Assembly (NCBI GenBank): GCA_963210315.1
Contig: OY723270.1
Location: 2,046,001-2,110,000, forward strand
DNA: 64,000 bases
Direction of reading: 5' to 3'
Source of the DNA: Rhynchopus euleeides
Taxonomy: Eukaryota > Euglenozoa > Diplonemea > Diplonemida > Diplonemidae
Shown here: positions 31,723 to 40,828 of the stretch, in pieces
How positions within the stretch are numbered: the first letter of the stretch is position 1
How the letters are laid out: each line of letters opens with the position of its first letter
Translations under genes and position numbers: made by a program
Notes under the pieces: model-generated
Told to the model about the DNA's origin: nothing
Database searches by the model: none
Seen by the model: the letters and a program-made list of their open reading frames with translations, nothing else

Positions 31723-33378
31723 TCAGGGACGCGAAGCGCTTAAGGTGTAGGAAGGTAAGGGCACGGCTGTTGTGTCCACTAAACCTCGCGTAAGGGGGTC
31801 AGCTCGTTGTGCGTCCGTCGGCACCCAGGAACAGACGATGTGACAGGCTGCCGAATCTGCGCATGTGAACAGGTCACTTAAAATCTTGTTACCCAGGTAG
31901 TTCGAAGAGTGTCCTTGCGAGATGGAGAACACTGCTGGCAGATTGTCTACTCGCAGATGTAGGGTGGTATCCCGAACGAACAAGGTTGCCAGGCGCACCG
32001 CTTGGCACGCCGCGAACAGCTCCTTCACATAAATGTGAGTCTCGAGCTCGGCAGACGCGAAATCACCCTGTGCCACACGGTCAGGCTCGCCTTCCAAAAT
32101 GCACCCCCACGCTGTGCTGGATGCATCGGACCAGACCTCCCTTGTTGTTGTAGGAGGCCGACCCCGCCATATATTGAGTGTGACTTGAGCGATCCGTGTG
32201 TGTGTGTCCGAAATCACTGACGGGGGCACCGACGTCTTTTCGTCCCAGGCGTCCTTGCTTGTCGCTGTCAGTGCTGCTATCCTGCGTATGTATGACAAGG
32301 CACTACGAAGGAAACACAGGGGCGCCCTTGTGACGTAGCTGTGCCACACCAAAGACCCGAAGACTGCATAGAACTCCCTCGGTGTGGCCCACCCTGACGA
32401 TACTGCTGTCAGCTCCTTTCGTTGTAAGAATCGTTTGACCCACTTTGGCGACGACCGGAATCGATGCAGGGTGAGATCGAACTCGATGCCTAGGGCAGTA
32501 AATCGTTGTAGCGGTGTTCCGTACTCGTCGTCTTCGGTGTTGATGTCCGCGTTCACCCACTGGCAGCGCTCCATGAAGTTTGCGAAGTTGTTGAGCGCTT
32601 GTGTCTGGGTCTTTGCGGTGACGATGAAGTTGTCGATCCATGTGATGCCCTGTTCAGGCGGAAGCAGTACCCTTGCCGCACGGTGTGCGATGACTGGGGC
32701 GTGAGACCATCCCATACACATGCATCGAAGTCGGGTGCGCTCGAAAGGCCCTCTCGCTCCACCCGCATTGATCCCGAAGAACTTCCTGACGCCTGCCACC
32801 ACCTCGAACTGGTAAAACCATGATCTACCATCTGCGAGGACCACCCAGTCGTTGTCGAGAATGTGCCGTATGAGGTCCTGTACCTTGGGGAGTCGCATTT
32901 CAGGGGGCCGCACCATGATTTCGTTGAGCTTTCGGGCGTCGACCACAAACCGTAGCCCGCCGCTACGTTTTTCAACTGTGAAGCCATGGAGGACCACTTG
33001 TTGTTCTTCTGACTCGACCTTCTCAAGCACTTTTACCTTTTCCAGATACGGGAGGTGGTCCGCGAGGTGTCGTGAGGTACCTCGAGAGAAACACCGGCTG
33101 TATACCAGGTCCCTCTTCTCGGGGTAGATGAGGTTTATAAACGCGTCCGTGTCCATGATGGGCTCGATCACTCCTGAGAGTTCAGACTGTACATCTAGTT
33201 GTCTTAGACGTGTGAGGTTGATGCGGTTCTTAGATATGAAGGCGATACGTTCGGCGTCCTTTGCAGTACGTGGCTCTGTGGGGGGGCGACGGGCTGTGAC
33301 TACACCCCGGGACTGCCGACTCAGCACCCCCACCGACTCGTCGTACAGTGACATAATACCCGGCCCTGCGTCGTTCAT
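31723..33378 (-). CDS. Reverse transcriptase-RNase H of the YR retroelement
   Basis: 551 aa from the first in-frame ATG (33378). The frame is open further upstream, and the protein-like stretch QPDAQLFGLLFPRQRFGP just after the recombinase stop suggests translation may begin near 33552 by reinitiation or frameshift. RT motifs: FVVDARKLN (145-152), VVLADGRSWFYQFEV (motif A, Asp183), MGWSHAPVIAHRA (motif B, 222-234) and TWIDNFIV (motif C, 246-253). RNase H follows with WSDASSTAWG (Asp418), KELFAA (Glu453), LRVDNLPA (Asp478) and RADPLTRG (Asp527). Odd: motif C has W-I-D-N where most RTs have Y-x-D-D, so the second Asp is Asn. The RNase H quartet is complete. The role is synthesis of element DNA from its RNA. 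Confidence 0.85.
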   Translation of the reverse strand: MNDAGPGIMSLYDESVGVLSRQSRGVVTARRPPTEPRTAKDAERIAFISKNRINLTRLRQLDVQSELSGVIEPIMDTDAFINLIYPEKRDLVYSRCFSRGTSRHLADHLPYLEKVKVLEKVESEEQQVVLHGFTVEKRSGGLRFVVDARKLNEIMVRPPEMRLPKVQDLIRHILDNDWVVLADGRSWFYQFEVVAGVRKFFGINAGGARGPFERTRLRCMCMGWSHAPVIAHRAARVLLPPEQGITWIDNFIVTAKTQTQALNNFANFMERCQWVNADINTEDDEYGTPLQRFTALGIEFDLTLHRFRSSPKWVKRFLQRKELTAVSSGWATPREFYAVFGSLVWHSYVTRAPLCFLRSALSYIRRIAALTATSKDAWDEKTSVPPSVISDTHTRIAQVTLNIWRGRPPTTTREVWSDASSTAWGCILEGEPDRVAQGDFASAELETHIYVKELFAACQAVRLATLFVRDTTLHLRVDNLPAVFSISQGHSSNYLGNKILSDLFTCADSAACHIVCSWVPTDAQRADPLTRGLVDTTAVPLPSYTLSASRP

Positions 33379-33548
33379 GTCCTCGGGCTCGCCGAAGTCC
33401 GGATCCGGGTTGGGGAACGAAGCGTCCTGTTCCGAGGGTGCCCGAGACTCATCATCGTACTTTTGCTGGGGGGAGAGCCATTTTTCTGTGGGTCCAAACC
33501 GTTGTCGGGGAAAAAGTAGCCCGAAGAGCTGTGCGTCCGGCTGAGTGG

Positions 33549-34445
33549 TCACATCAGCGCCGCTGACACCTCTGCAGCTTCCCTCACCTTCGGGTTTTCG
33601 ACATCTGGATGATACCGCATGAACGCTTCCATGCTGCGGTGGCGCGAGAGCAGACGAATCTTGTCCGTGGGAGTGTCGAGAATGCTGAGGTGGTGTACTG
33701 CCCCGCGCCTGATGGAGTGCGACGAAAGGTCCTCGTTGACCTTCCTCAGCGCCTGTGTGATAGAGCTGCTCGTGATGGTGGGAGGGATTATCCGGCTGCC
33801 TGGCGGCGTCTCGTCCAGGCGGGTGCGAAGAAGCGTGCTCGCACTGTTGGACAACCGAACCCCCGTGGCTTGCCCCAGCTGAAACAGATCGTTCTTTGAT
33901 CGGATGTAACGAATCCTGATCGTGTTGCGGTCCAGCCAGGTGATGTCCTCCGCGTTGAGGCGCAGAACACAGGAGGCCCTCGCGATGCTCGCCCAGCAGA
34001 GTCGAATCGCTAGTGCCAACATGGGGTGGGGCGCGTCCCGCACTGCCGTGTCGATCTCGTCCTTCGCCGCAGGGCAGGCCTGCCTCGATGGGTGGAGCGC
34101 CCCCTCTTTCTTGAGGCCTCTGGTGAAGTCCCGAAGTCGGAAAGAGCCTGCGATATCCACGTTGTATCGGCGGCGGAGAGCCCCGACGAGGTTCGCAACG
34201 TACTGCAGCTGCGTGGACTTTCTGACCCCGTCGAGCGTCCGCTTCTTCTGGACCCACAGTACTGTGGCCTCGTCCCATGCCAGGTCTCCTTCCTCCGCCT
34301 CCCAGGCCTGCTTGAACTCCACCAAACGTCTGAGACAGCTGCGCTGGCTCTTCGTTGTTTGTGCCGCCAGCGCCGCGTCTATCGTCGCCTGGGATTCCTT
34401 TTTTACTTCCCGGCGCTGGTTCGGGGTCAGCCGGGGCTCGACCAT
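33549..34445 (-). CDS. Tyrosine recombinase of the YR retroelement
   Basis: 298 aa from ATG 34445. It carries the tyrosine recombinase signature: Arg156 (SIARASCVLRL), Lys184 (RSKNDLF), H243-x-x-R246 (HSIRRGAV), His269 (SRHRS) and the nucleophile Tyr278 (AFMRYHPDV). The N-terminal 120 residues, rich in basic and helical segments, fit a core-binding domain. The enzyme would integrate the circular retroelement DNA at short matching sequence. An in-frame GTG at 34487 overlaps the gag TGA (GTGA), so coupled initiation upstream of the ATG is possible. The stop codon is followed at once by the RT frame. All catalytic residues are present. Confidence 0.88.
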   Translation of the reverse strand: MVEPRLTPNQRREVKKESQATIDAALAAQTTKSQRSCLRRLVEFKQAWEAEEGDLAWDEATVLWVQKKRTLDGVRKSTQLQYVANLVGALRRRYNVDIAGSFRLRDFTRGLKKEGALHPSRQACPAAKDEIDTAVRDAPHPMLALAIRLCWASIARASCVLRLNAEDITWLDRNTIRIRYIRSKNDLFQLGQATGVRLSNSASTLLRTRLDETPPGSRIIPPTITSSSITQALRKVNEDLSSHSIRRGAVHHLSILDTPTDKIRLLSRHRSMEAFMRYHPDVENPKVREAAEVSAALM

Positions 34446-34483
34446 GTTTGGCCGACCCCTGCCCCTCCTGTCCGCCGCTACCC

Positions 34484-35584
34484 TCACTGCCGGTCCCGCT
34501 TGGCAGGGGGTGGGGGAGGGTGCTTCCGGGCGTCGCTGCGCCCGCGAAAATCCTGCTGGCCCCTGTCGTAGTCCCTCTCGCGGCGGCGGTCGTTCCTGTC
34601 CCCGCTGGAGAACAAGCTGCGCCTGCGGTCCTTGGGGTGGTGCCCCTTCGTCTCCTTTTCGACCCTGGCAACCAGCTCGCGCAGCAGCCGCTCCATGACG
34701 TGTGGCGTGAAATCCGACACGGCATAGCTTTTCGCGCGGGCCACATATTCCCGGCGGTAGTGAGGGCCTGCCCCCTCCTTCCCCAGTTGGGTAATGCCGG
34801 TCAGCTCTACCACTGCGTCGTGTAGGATCTTCAGGGCAGCCGGCCGGGGCGGTGTATCACCGAAAAGCTCCAGCGTGTCTGTGACCAGGCCCAGAAGTCT
34901 CTTCGTCTCCACCTGCCATTCCTTTGCATTCTGCATGTTGATGGGCAGAGCATGCTCCCGGAAGGCTTTCCCGCACTCAACGCGCACCAACGCCCGGGTG
35001 TTTGGCTCCGTGAGGGGGCCCCACGTCGACACAGCGTGTACACAGAAGTCTCCGGGGAGCGTCATGCGTAGGCCGGCGACCTCCTTCTCCAGCGCCTCTA
35101 CCCTCTTGCGTAGGGCACGGTTCGACACGCGCGACTTGCGCAGCTCCGTGACGACCTGCTTTCCCCACCCGGGCAAATCGTCGAAAGGGTCCCGTGGGGC
35201 CCCCGGCTCCGCGGGGCGCTGCTCTGGCTCCGAGGAGTCCTCCGAGAGGGGGTCCTCCTCGGGCTGGAGGTCCGGGTCGTGGTGGTCGGGGGCCGGCGCT
35301 GCAGGCTCGGCCGGGCGGCCCTGCCCCCAAGAGCACACCGGGCACCTCCACTGGGGGTCCCCCGCGAAGCGGAGGGCGTCAGGCACAACCCCGGCTGGCA
35401 GGTGCTCGCGGATGCAAGACTTCGTGGTCCGTCCCCCGCAAGTACCACAGGCGAGACCCCGGTTGCTGTGTTGAACCCCGCAAGTGGGGAACACGCACTC
35501 CTCGCGGGCGGGCGCGGGGGAGAGGGTAGCCTTCAGGAAGTGGACATGGTCCCAGTCCGCGTCCTTAGGATCCAAGGGAAACAT
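34484..35584 (-). CDS. Gag-like ORF1 with zinc-finger motif, YR retroelement
   Basis: 366 aa from ATG 35584. Near the N-terminus are paired Cys/His: CVFPTC, CGTCGG, CIREH and CPVC (about residues 24-80), a PHD/RING-like spacing. An acidic Pro/Glu segment (85-130) follows, then a short coiled coil (RALRKRVEALEKEVAGLRM, about 155-173), a helical region, and a basic Arg/Asp-rich tail with a proline run. No sequence family is named; position and composition suit the structural ORF1 of a YR retroelement. The frame is also open upstream through the 66-bp array (to 36130), because 66 is a multiple of three. That would add 22-residue repeats, but their translation is doubtful. Confidence 0.65.
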   Translation of the reverse strand: MFPLDPKDADWDHVHFLKATLSPAPAREECVFPTCGVQHSNRGLACGTCGGRTTKSCIREHLPAGVVPDALRFAGDPQWRCPVCSWGQGRPAEPAAPAPDHHDPDLQPEEDPLSEDSSEPEQRPAEPGAPRDPFDDLPGWGKQVVTELRKSRVSNRALRKRVEALEKEVAGLRMTLPGDFCVHAVSTWGPLTEPNTRALVRVECGKAFREHALPINMQNAKEWQVETKRLLGLVTDTLELFGDTPPRPAALKILHDAVVELTGITQLGKEGAGPHYRREYVARAKSYAVSDFTPHVMERLLRELVARVEKETKGHHPKDRRRSLFSSGDRNDRRRERDYDRGQQDFRGRSDARKHPPPPPAKRDRQ

Positions 35585-35619
35585 GACCCCGGGAGGGAGG
35601 ATGGCTGAGGTGCCGTGTA

Positions 35620-36835
35620 ACTGCAACCTGTTGTGAGGCACGCACCGCGACCCAAGGCCGACTCTAGCGCCCGCGAGTGATCTCCTGCCGTGTAATTTGC
35701 TGCTGTGTAACTCCAAACCTGCTCGTCGCTCGCACCGCGGCTCAAGGCCGACTCCACGCGAACAATCTGCTGCTGTGTAACTCCAAACCTGCTCGCACCG
35801 CGGCTCAGGGCCGACTTTACCGCGACGCCGTTCGCCGCTGTGTAACTCCAAAAACTGTTCGCACCGCGGCTCAGGGTCGACTTTACCGCGACGCCGTTCG
35901 CCGCTGTGTAACTCCAAAAACTGCTCGCACCGCGGCTCAGGGCCGACTTTACCGCGACGCCGTTCGCCGCTGTGTAACTCCAAAAACTGCTCGCACCGCG
36001 GCTCAGGGCCGACTTTACCGCGACGCCGTTCGCCGCTGTGTAAACTCCAAAAACTGCTCGCACCGCGGCTCAGGGCCGACTTTACCGCGACGCCGTTCGC
36101 CGCTGTGTAAACTCCAAAAACTGTACGCACCGCGGCTCAGGGCCGACTTTACCGCGACGCCGTTCGCCGCTGTGTAAACTCCAAAAACTGCTCGCACCGC
36201 GGCTCAGGGCCGACTTTACCGCGACGCCGTTCGCCGCTGTGTAAACTCTAAAAAGTGCTCGCACCGCGGCTCAGGGCCGACTTTACCGCAACGCAGTTCG
36301 CCGCTGTGTAACCCCAAAACTGCTCGCACCGCGGCTCAGGGCCGACTTCGCACCCTGGGTCAGGGCCGAACTGCCCACGTGTAATTTGCTGCTGTGTACT
36401 CCCCCTTGTTGCGTGTCACGCGCCGCGGCTCAGGGCCGACTTTTGCTCACGCGAGTGCTTGGCTGCCGTGTAACTCCAAACCTGTTCGTGGCTCGCTCCG
36501 CGGCTCAGGGCCGACTGCAACGCCCGCGTCTAAACTCTGACGCCCGAGTGTAATTTGCTGCTGTGTCCTCCGACTTGTTGCGTGTCTCGCACCGCGGCTC
36601 AGGGCCGACTTCAGCGCACGCAAGAATTCGCTGCCGTGTGCACCCAACCTGTTCGTGGCTCGCACCGCGGCGCAAGGCCGACTTCAACGCCCGCGTCTAA
36701 GCTTTGGCGCCCGCGTGTAATTTGCTGCTGTGTACTCTCCCAGCTTGTAGTGTGGCTCGGGCCGCGCGGCTCAGGGCCGACTTTGGCTCACGCGGGTGAT
36801 TTGGTTTTCTGTGTAACTCCAGCAATGAAGTACAG
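35620..36835 (-). repeat. 66/67-bp tandem array ahead of ORF1, copy 1
   Basis: Units of the form gctcgcaccgcggctcaggg followed by ccgactttaccgcgacgcc and gttcgccgctgtgtaactcc. About eight close units at 35790-36345, with more diverged, longer relatives on both sides (35640-35790 and 36345-36830). Units are 66 or 67 bp, differing by one A in gtgtaa(a)ctcc. It lies between A1 and ORF1, the position of a 5' UTR or promoter. Confidence 0.9.
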
Positions 36836-37034
36836 AAAAAGGAATGTTTTGTTGACCGCTTCCACCACTCCTCTGCACAAATCTCACGACCGTGTGTTGT
36901 GTGTTTGTGTTGTCTGAAGTACAGAAGGTGTGGTGGAGCACGAAGAAATGGAAACCATGACAGAGGTAATGACGCCAGTCCTTCTCGTATCGTATTTCCT
37001 CCAATACACAGCTGCGCTGTGTTTTGGATGGTAT
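36836..37034 (-). repeat. A1 repeat (5' end of the YR retroelement)
   Basis: 199 bp, matching A2 at 31416-31614 and the A copy at 40486-40684. On the minus strand it contains ttctgtacttcagacaacac, which also appears, with a gtaag after it, near 50238. Confidence 0.85.
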
Positions 37035-37487
37035 AAAAATTTCCGAAAAAAGTCGAAAATTTTGGCCTTTCCTGGCCTATATGGTCCCAAAGGGCCCGGG
37101 TTGCCCGGATTTTCACCCAAAAACACCCCAAAACTTTTTCCGCCGTTTCACCCCCCAGACACTAGGAGGGTGTATGATTTTCCGGATTTTCCTGATTTTT
37201 CCCGATTTTCCGAAAAATTTGCCACTGGTTGACACAAGGGCAAATTTCGAGAAAAATCCGAAAATCAGGAAAAATCAGGTTTTTTTCGGATTGCCGGGAT
37301 GGTCACCATACACCCTCCGGAAAAAAATCCGAAATTTTTGGGTCGAAAATTTTTTTTTTTTCTGACCCGAAAATCTGTATCTGCGGACTGCCACACTCTG
37401 AAAAATCGAAAAATTTCCGAAAAAAGTCGAAAATGTGGATGTAGCACCCCGATCCTTTCATGGCAGGTGACCCCTCTCGCGCCCGCG
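37035..37487. repeat. Diverged relative of the 377-bp repeat
   Basis: Same word order as 1-597 (aaaatttccgaaaaaa, ggcctttcctggcct, ggtcccaaagggccc, ctgtatctgcggactgcc). It lies between the two retroelement copies and ends at the poly-C tract. Confidence 0.75.
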
Positions 37488-37508
37488 CCCCCCCCCCCCC
37501 CCCCCCCC
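37488..37508. other. 21-bp poly-C run at a junction
   Basis: An uninterrupted C run separates repeat DNA from sequence that continues in mid-ORF1. The abrupt resumption of retroelement sequence suggests either a breakpoint or an assembly join at a homopolymer. Confidence 0.6.
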
Positions 37509-37974
37509 GGTTCGACACGCGCGACTTGCGCAGCTCCGTGACGACCTGCTTTCCCCACCCGGGCAAATCGTCGAAAGGGTCCCGTGGGGCCCCCGGCTCC
37601 GCGGGGCGCTGCTCTGGCTCCGAGGAGTCCTCCGAGAGGGGGTCCTCCTCGGGCTGGAGGTCCGGGTCGTGGTGGTCGGGGGCCGGCGCTGCAGGCTCGG
37701 CCGGGCGGCCCTGCCCCCAAGAGCACACCGGGCACCTCCACTGGGGGTCCCCCGCGAAGCGGAGGGCGTCAGGCACAACCCCGGCTGGCAGGTGCTCGCG
37801 GATGCAAGACTTCGTGGTCCGTCCCCCGCAAGTACCACAGGCGAGACCCCGGTTGCTGTGTTGAACCCCGCAAGTGGGGAACACGCACTCCTCGCGGGCG
37901 GGCGCGGGGGAGAGGGTAGCCTTCAGGAAGTGGACATGGTCCCGGTCCGCGTCCTTAGGATCCAAGGGAAACAT
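37509..37974 (-). pseudogene. Truncated ORF1 of the second YR retroelement copy
   Basis: Identical to the N-terminal 155 or so residues of ORF1 at 34484-35584 apart from one visible change (ADRD for ADWD). It includes the zinc-finger Cys/His and ends at the poly-C junction just after SRVSNR. The rest of ORF1, the recombinase and RT are absent here. Confidence 0.8.
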
Positions 37975-38009
37975 GACCCCGGGAGGGAGGATGGCTGAGG
38001 TGCCGTGTA

Positions 38010-40485
38010 ACTGCAACCTGTTGTGAGGCACGCACCGCGACCCAAGGCCGTCTCTAGCGCCCGCGAGTGATCTCCTGCCGTGTAATTTGCTGCTGTGTAA
38101 CTCCAAACCTGCTCGTCGCTCGCACCGCGGCTCAAGGCCGACTCCACGCGAACAATCTGCTGCTGTGTAACTCCAAACCTGCTCGCACCGCGGCTCAGGG
38201 CCGACTTTACCGCGACGCCGTTCGCCGCTGTGTAACTCCAAAAACTGTTCGCACCGCGGCTCAGGGCCGACTTTACCGCGACGCCGTTCGTCGCTGTGTA
38301 ACTCCAAAAACTGCTCGTACCGCGGCTCAGGGCCGACTTTACCGCGACGCCGTTCGCCGCTGTGTAACTCCAAAAACTGCTCGCACCGCGGCTCAGGGCC
38401 GACTTTACCGCGACGCCGTTCGCCGCTGTGTAACTCCAAAAACTGTTCGCACCGCGGCTCAGGGCCGACTTTACCGCGACGCCGTTCGCCGCTGTGTAAC
38501 TCCAAAAACTGCTCGCACCGCGGCTCAGGGCCGACTTTACCGCGACGCCGTTCGCCGCTGTGTAACTCCAAAAACTGTTCGCACCGCGGCTCAGGGCCGA
38601 CTTTACCGCGACGCCGTTCGCCGCTGTGTAACTCCAAAAACTGCTCGCACCGCGGCTCAGGGCCGACTTTACCGCGACGCCGTTCGCCGCTGTGTAAACT
38701 CCAAAAACTGCTCGCACCGCGGCTCAGGGCCGACTTTACCGCGACGCCGTTCGCCGCTGTGTAAACTCCAAAAACTGCTCGCACCGCGGCTCAGGGCCGA
38801 CTTTACCGCGACGCCGTTCGCCGCTGTGTAACTCCAAAAACTGTTCGCACCGCGGCTCAGGGCCGACTTTACCGCGACGCCGTTCGCCGCTGTGTAACTC
38901 CAAAAACTGTTCGCACCGCGGCTCAGGGCCGACTTTACCGCGACGCCGTTCGCCGCTGTGTAACTCCAAAAACTGCTCGCACCGCGGCTCAGGGCCGACT
39001 TTACCGCGACGCCGTTCGCCGCTGTGTAAACTCCAAAAACTGCTCGCACCGCGGCTCAGGGCCGACTTTACCGCGACGCCGTTCGCCGCTGTGTAAACTC
39101 CAAAAACTGCTCGCACCGCGGCTCAGGGCCGACTTTACCGCGACGCCGTTCGCCGCTGTGTAACTCCAAAAACTGTTCGCACCGCGGCTCAGGGCCGACT
39201 TTACCGCGACGCCGTTCGCCGCTGTGTAACTCCAAAAACTGTTCGCACCGCGGCTCAGGGCCGACTTTACCGCGACGCCGTTCGCCGCTGTGTAACTCCA
39301 AAAACTGCTCGCACCGCGGCTCAGGGCCGACTTTACCGCGACGCCGTTCGCCGCTGTGTAAACTCCAAAAACTGCTCGCACCGCGGCTCAGGGCCGACTT
39401 TACCGCGACGCCGTTCGCCGCTGTGTAAACTCCAAAAACTGCTCGCACCGCGGCTCAGGGCCGACTTTACCGCGACGCCGTTCGCCGCTGTGTAACTCCA
39501 AAAACTGTTCGCACCGCGGCTCAGGGCCGACTTTACCGCGACGCCGTTCGCCGCTGTGTAACTCCAAAAACTGTTCGCACCGCGGCTCAGGGCCGACTTT
39601 ACCGCGACGCCGTTCGCCGCTGTGTAACTCCAAAAACTGCTCGCACCGCGGCTCAGGGCCGACTTTACCGCGACGCCGTTCGCCGCTGTGTAAACTCCAA
39701 AAACTGCTCGCACCGCGGCTCAGGGCCGACTTTACCGCGACGCCGTTCGCCGCTGTGTAAACTCCAAAAACTGTACGCACCGCGGCTCAGGGCCGACTTT
39801 ACCGCGACGCCGTTCGCCGCTGTGTAAACTCCAAAAACTGCTCGCACCGCGGCTCAGGGCCGACTTTACCGCGACGCCGTTCGCCGCTGTGTAAACTCTA
39901 AAAAGTGCTCGCACCGCGGCTCAGGGCCGACTTTACCGCAACGCAGTTCGCCGCTGTGTAACCCCAAAACTGCTCGCACCGCGGCTCAGGGCCGACTTCG
40001 CACCCTGGGTCAGGGCCGAACTGCCCACGTGTAATTTGCTGCTGTGTACTCCCCCTTGTTGCGTGTCACGCGCCGCGGCTCAGGGCCGACTTTTGCTCAC
40101 GCGAGTGCTTGGCTGCCGTGTAACTCCAAACCTGTTCGTGGCTCGCTCCGCGGCTCAGGGCCGACTGCAACGCCCGCGTCTAAACTCTGACGCCCGAGTG
40201 TAATTTGCTGCTGTGTCCTCCGACTTGTTGCGTGTCTCGCACCGCGGCTCAGGGCCGACTTCAGCGCACGCAAGAATTCGCTGCCGTGTGCACCCAACCT
40301 GTTCGTGGCTCGCACCGCGGCGCAAGGCCGACTTCAACGCCCGCGTCTAAGCTTTGGCGCCCGCGTGTAATTTGCTGCTGTGTACTCTCCCAGCTTGTAG
40401 TGTGGCTCGGGCCGCGCGGCTCAGGGCCGACTTTGGCTCACGCGGGTGATTTGGTTTTCTGTGTAACTCCAGCAATGAAGTACAG
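38010..40485 (-). repeat. 66/67-bp tandem array, copy 2, with 332-bp higher-order repeat
   Basis: Same units as copy 1 but about 27 close units, some 1.26 kb (about 19 units) longer. From about 38670 to 39850 the 66- and 67-bp units alternate in a fixed five-unit pattern (3 x 66 + 2 x 67 = 332 bp), seen as identical blocks starting at 38669, 39001, 39333 and 39665. The diverged right part (39980-40485) equals 36330-36835. Confidence 0.9.
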
Positions 40486-40684
40486 AAAAAGGAATGTTTT
40501 GTTGACCGCTTCCACCACTCCTCTGCACAAATCTCACGACCGTGTGTTGTGTGTTTGTGTTGTCTGAAGTACAGAAGGTGTGGTGGAGCACGAAGAAATG
40601 GAAACCATGACAGAGGTAATGACGCCAGTCCTTCTCGTATCGTATTTCCTCCAATACACAGCTGCGCTGTGTTTTGGATGGTAT
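40486..40684 (-). repeat. A1 repeat of the second YR retroelement copy
   Basis: Identical in layout to 36836-37034 (offset 3650). The sequence to its right (gattttggccgaag, then aagcacactcgtgtgagc) matches the uninterrupted locus at 49748-49790, so this is the right edge of the insertion. Confidence 0.85.
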
Positions 40685-40720
40685 AAAAAAGATTTTGGCC
40701 GAAGAAAACATTTTTTTTTA

Positions 40721-40828
40721 AGCACACTCGTGTGAGCGGAAAGCGCCCCACCACAGCTGCAACCAAACGTGCTCTATACACTAACCCCACCCTTCATCAG
40801 GCTCAGGGTGTGATCAGTTCAGGGTTTT
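40721..40828 (+). repeat. Dispersed repeat R1, truncated at a rearrangement point
   Basis: Matches R1 from its start to gttcagggtttt, where the full copies continue gtgtg and gaagcgtc. Here the sequence switches to the inverted 21-23-kb block (cccacaccacccaccc). Confidence 0.8.

Larger units (their letters stand above)
31350..37034 (-). mobile_element. YR retrotransposon with split direct repeats (DIRS/Ngaro/PAT-like)
   Basis: A 5.7-kb element read on the minus strand. The order from its 5' end is A1 (36836-37034), tandem array, gag-like ORF, tyrosine recombinase ORF, RT-RNase H ORF, B1 (about 31618-31714), A2 (31416-31614) and B2 (31350-31415). A1 and A2 are 199 bp each and near-identical; B1 and B2 are about 65 bp plus a shared 31-bp overlap. 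The A1-ORFs-B1-A2-B2 order is the hallmark of split-direct-repeat YR retroelements (Ngaro, PAT, VIPER/TATE-like), which integrate a circular DNA by recombinase rather than integrase. No target duplication is seen, as expected. All three ORFs are open, so it may be recent. Confidence 0.85.

Noticed and set aside
33380-34746. N-terminal 456 codons of the long minus-strand frame joined to the RT
   Set aside because: Overlaps the recombinase and ORF1 in another frame and reads as low-complexity Gly/Pro/Arg; only the part after the recombinase stop is protein-like.
38067-38831. Open frames across the 66/67-bp array, both strands
   Set aside because: Periodic frames caused by a stop-free repeat; identical units in several frames.
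35620-40485. CRISPR-like array
   Set aside because: Units are contiguous and homogeneous with no variable spacers, no cas genes, and the context is eukaryotic.
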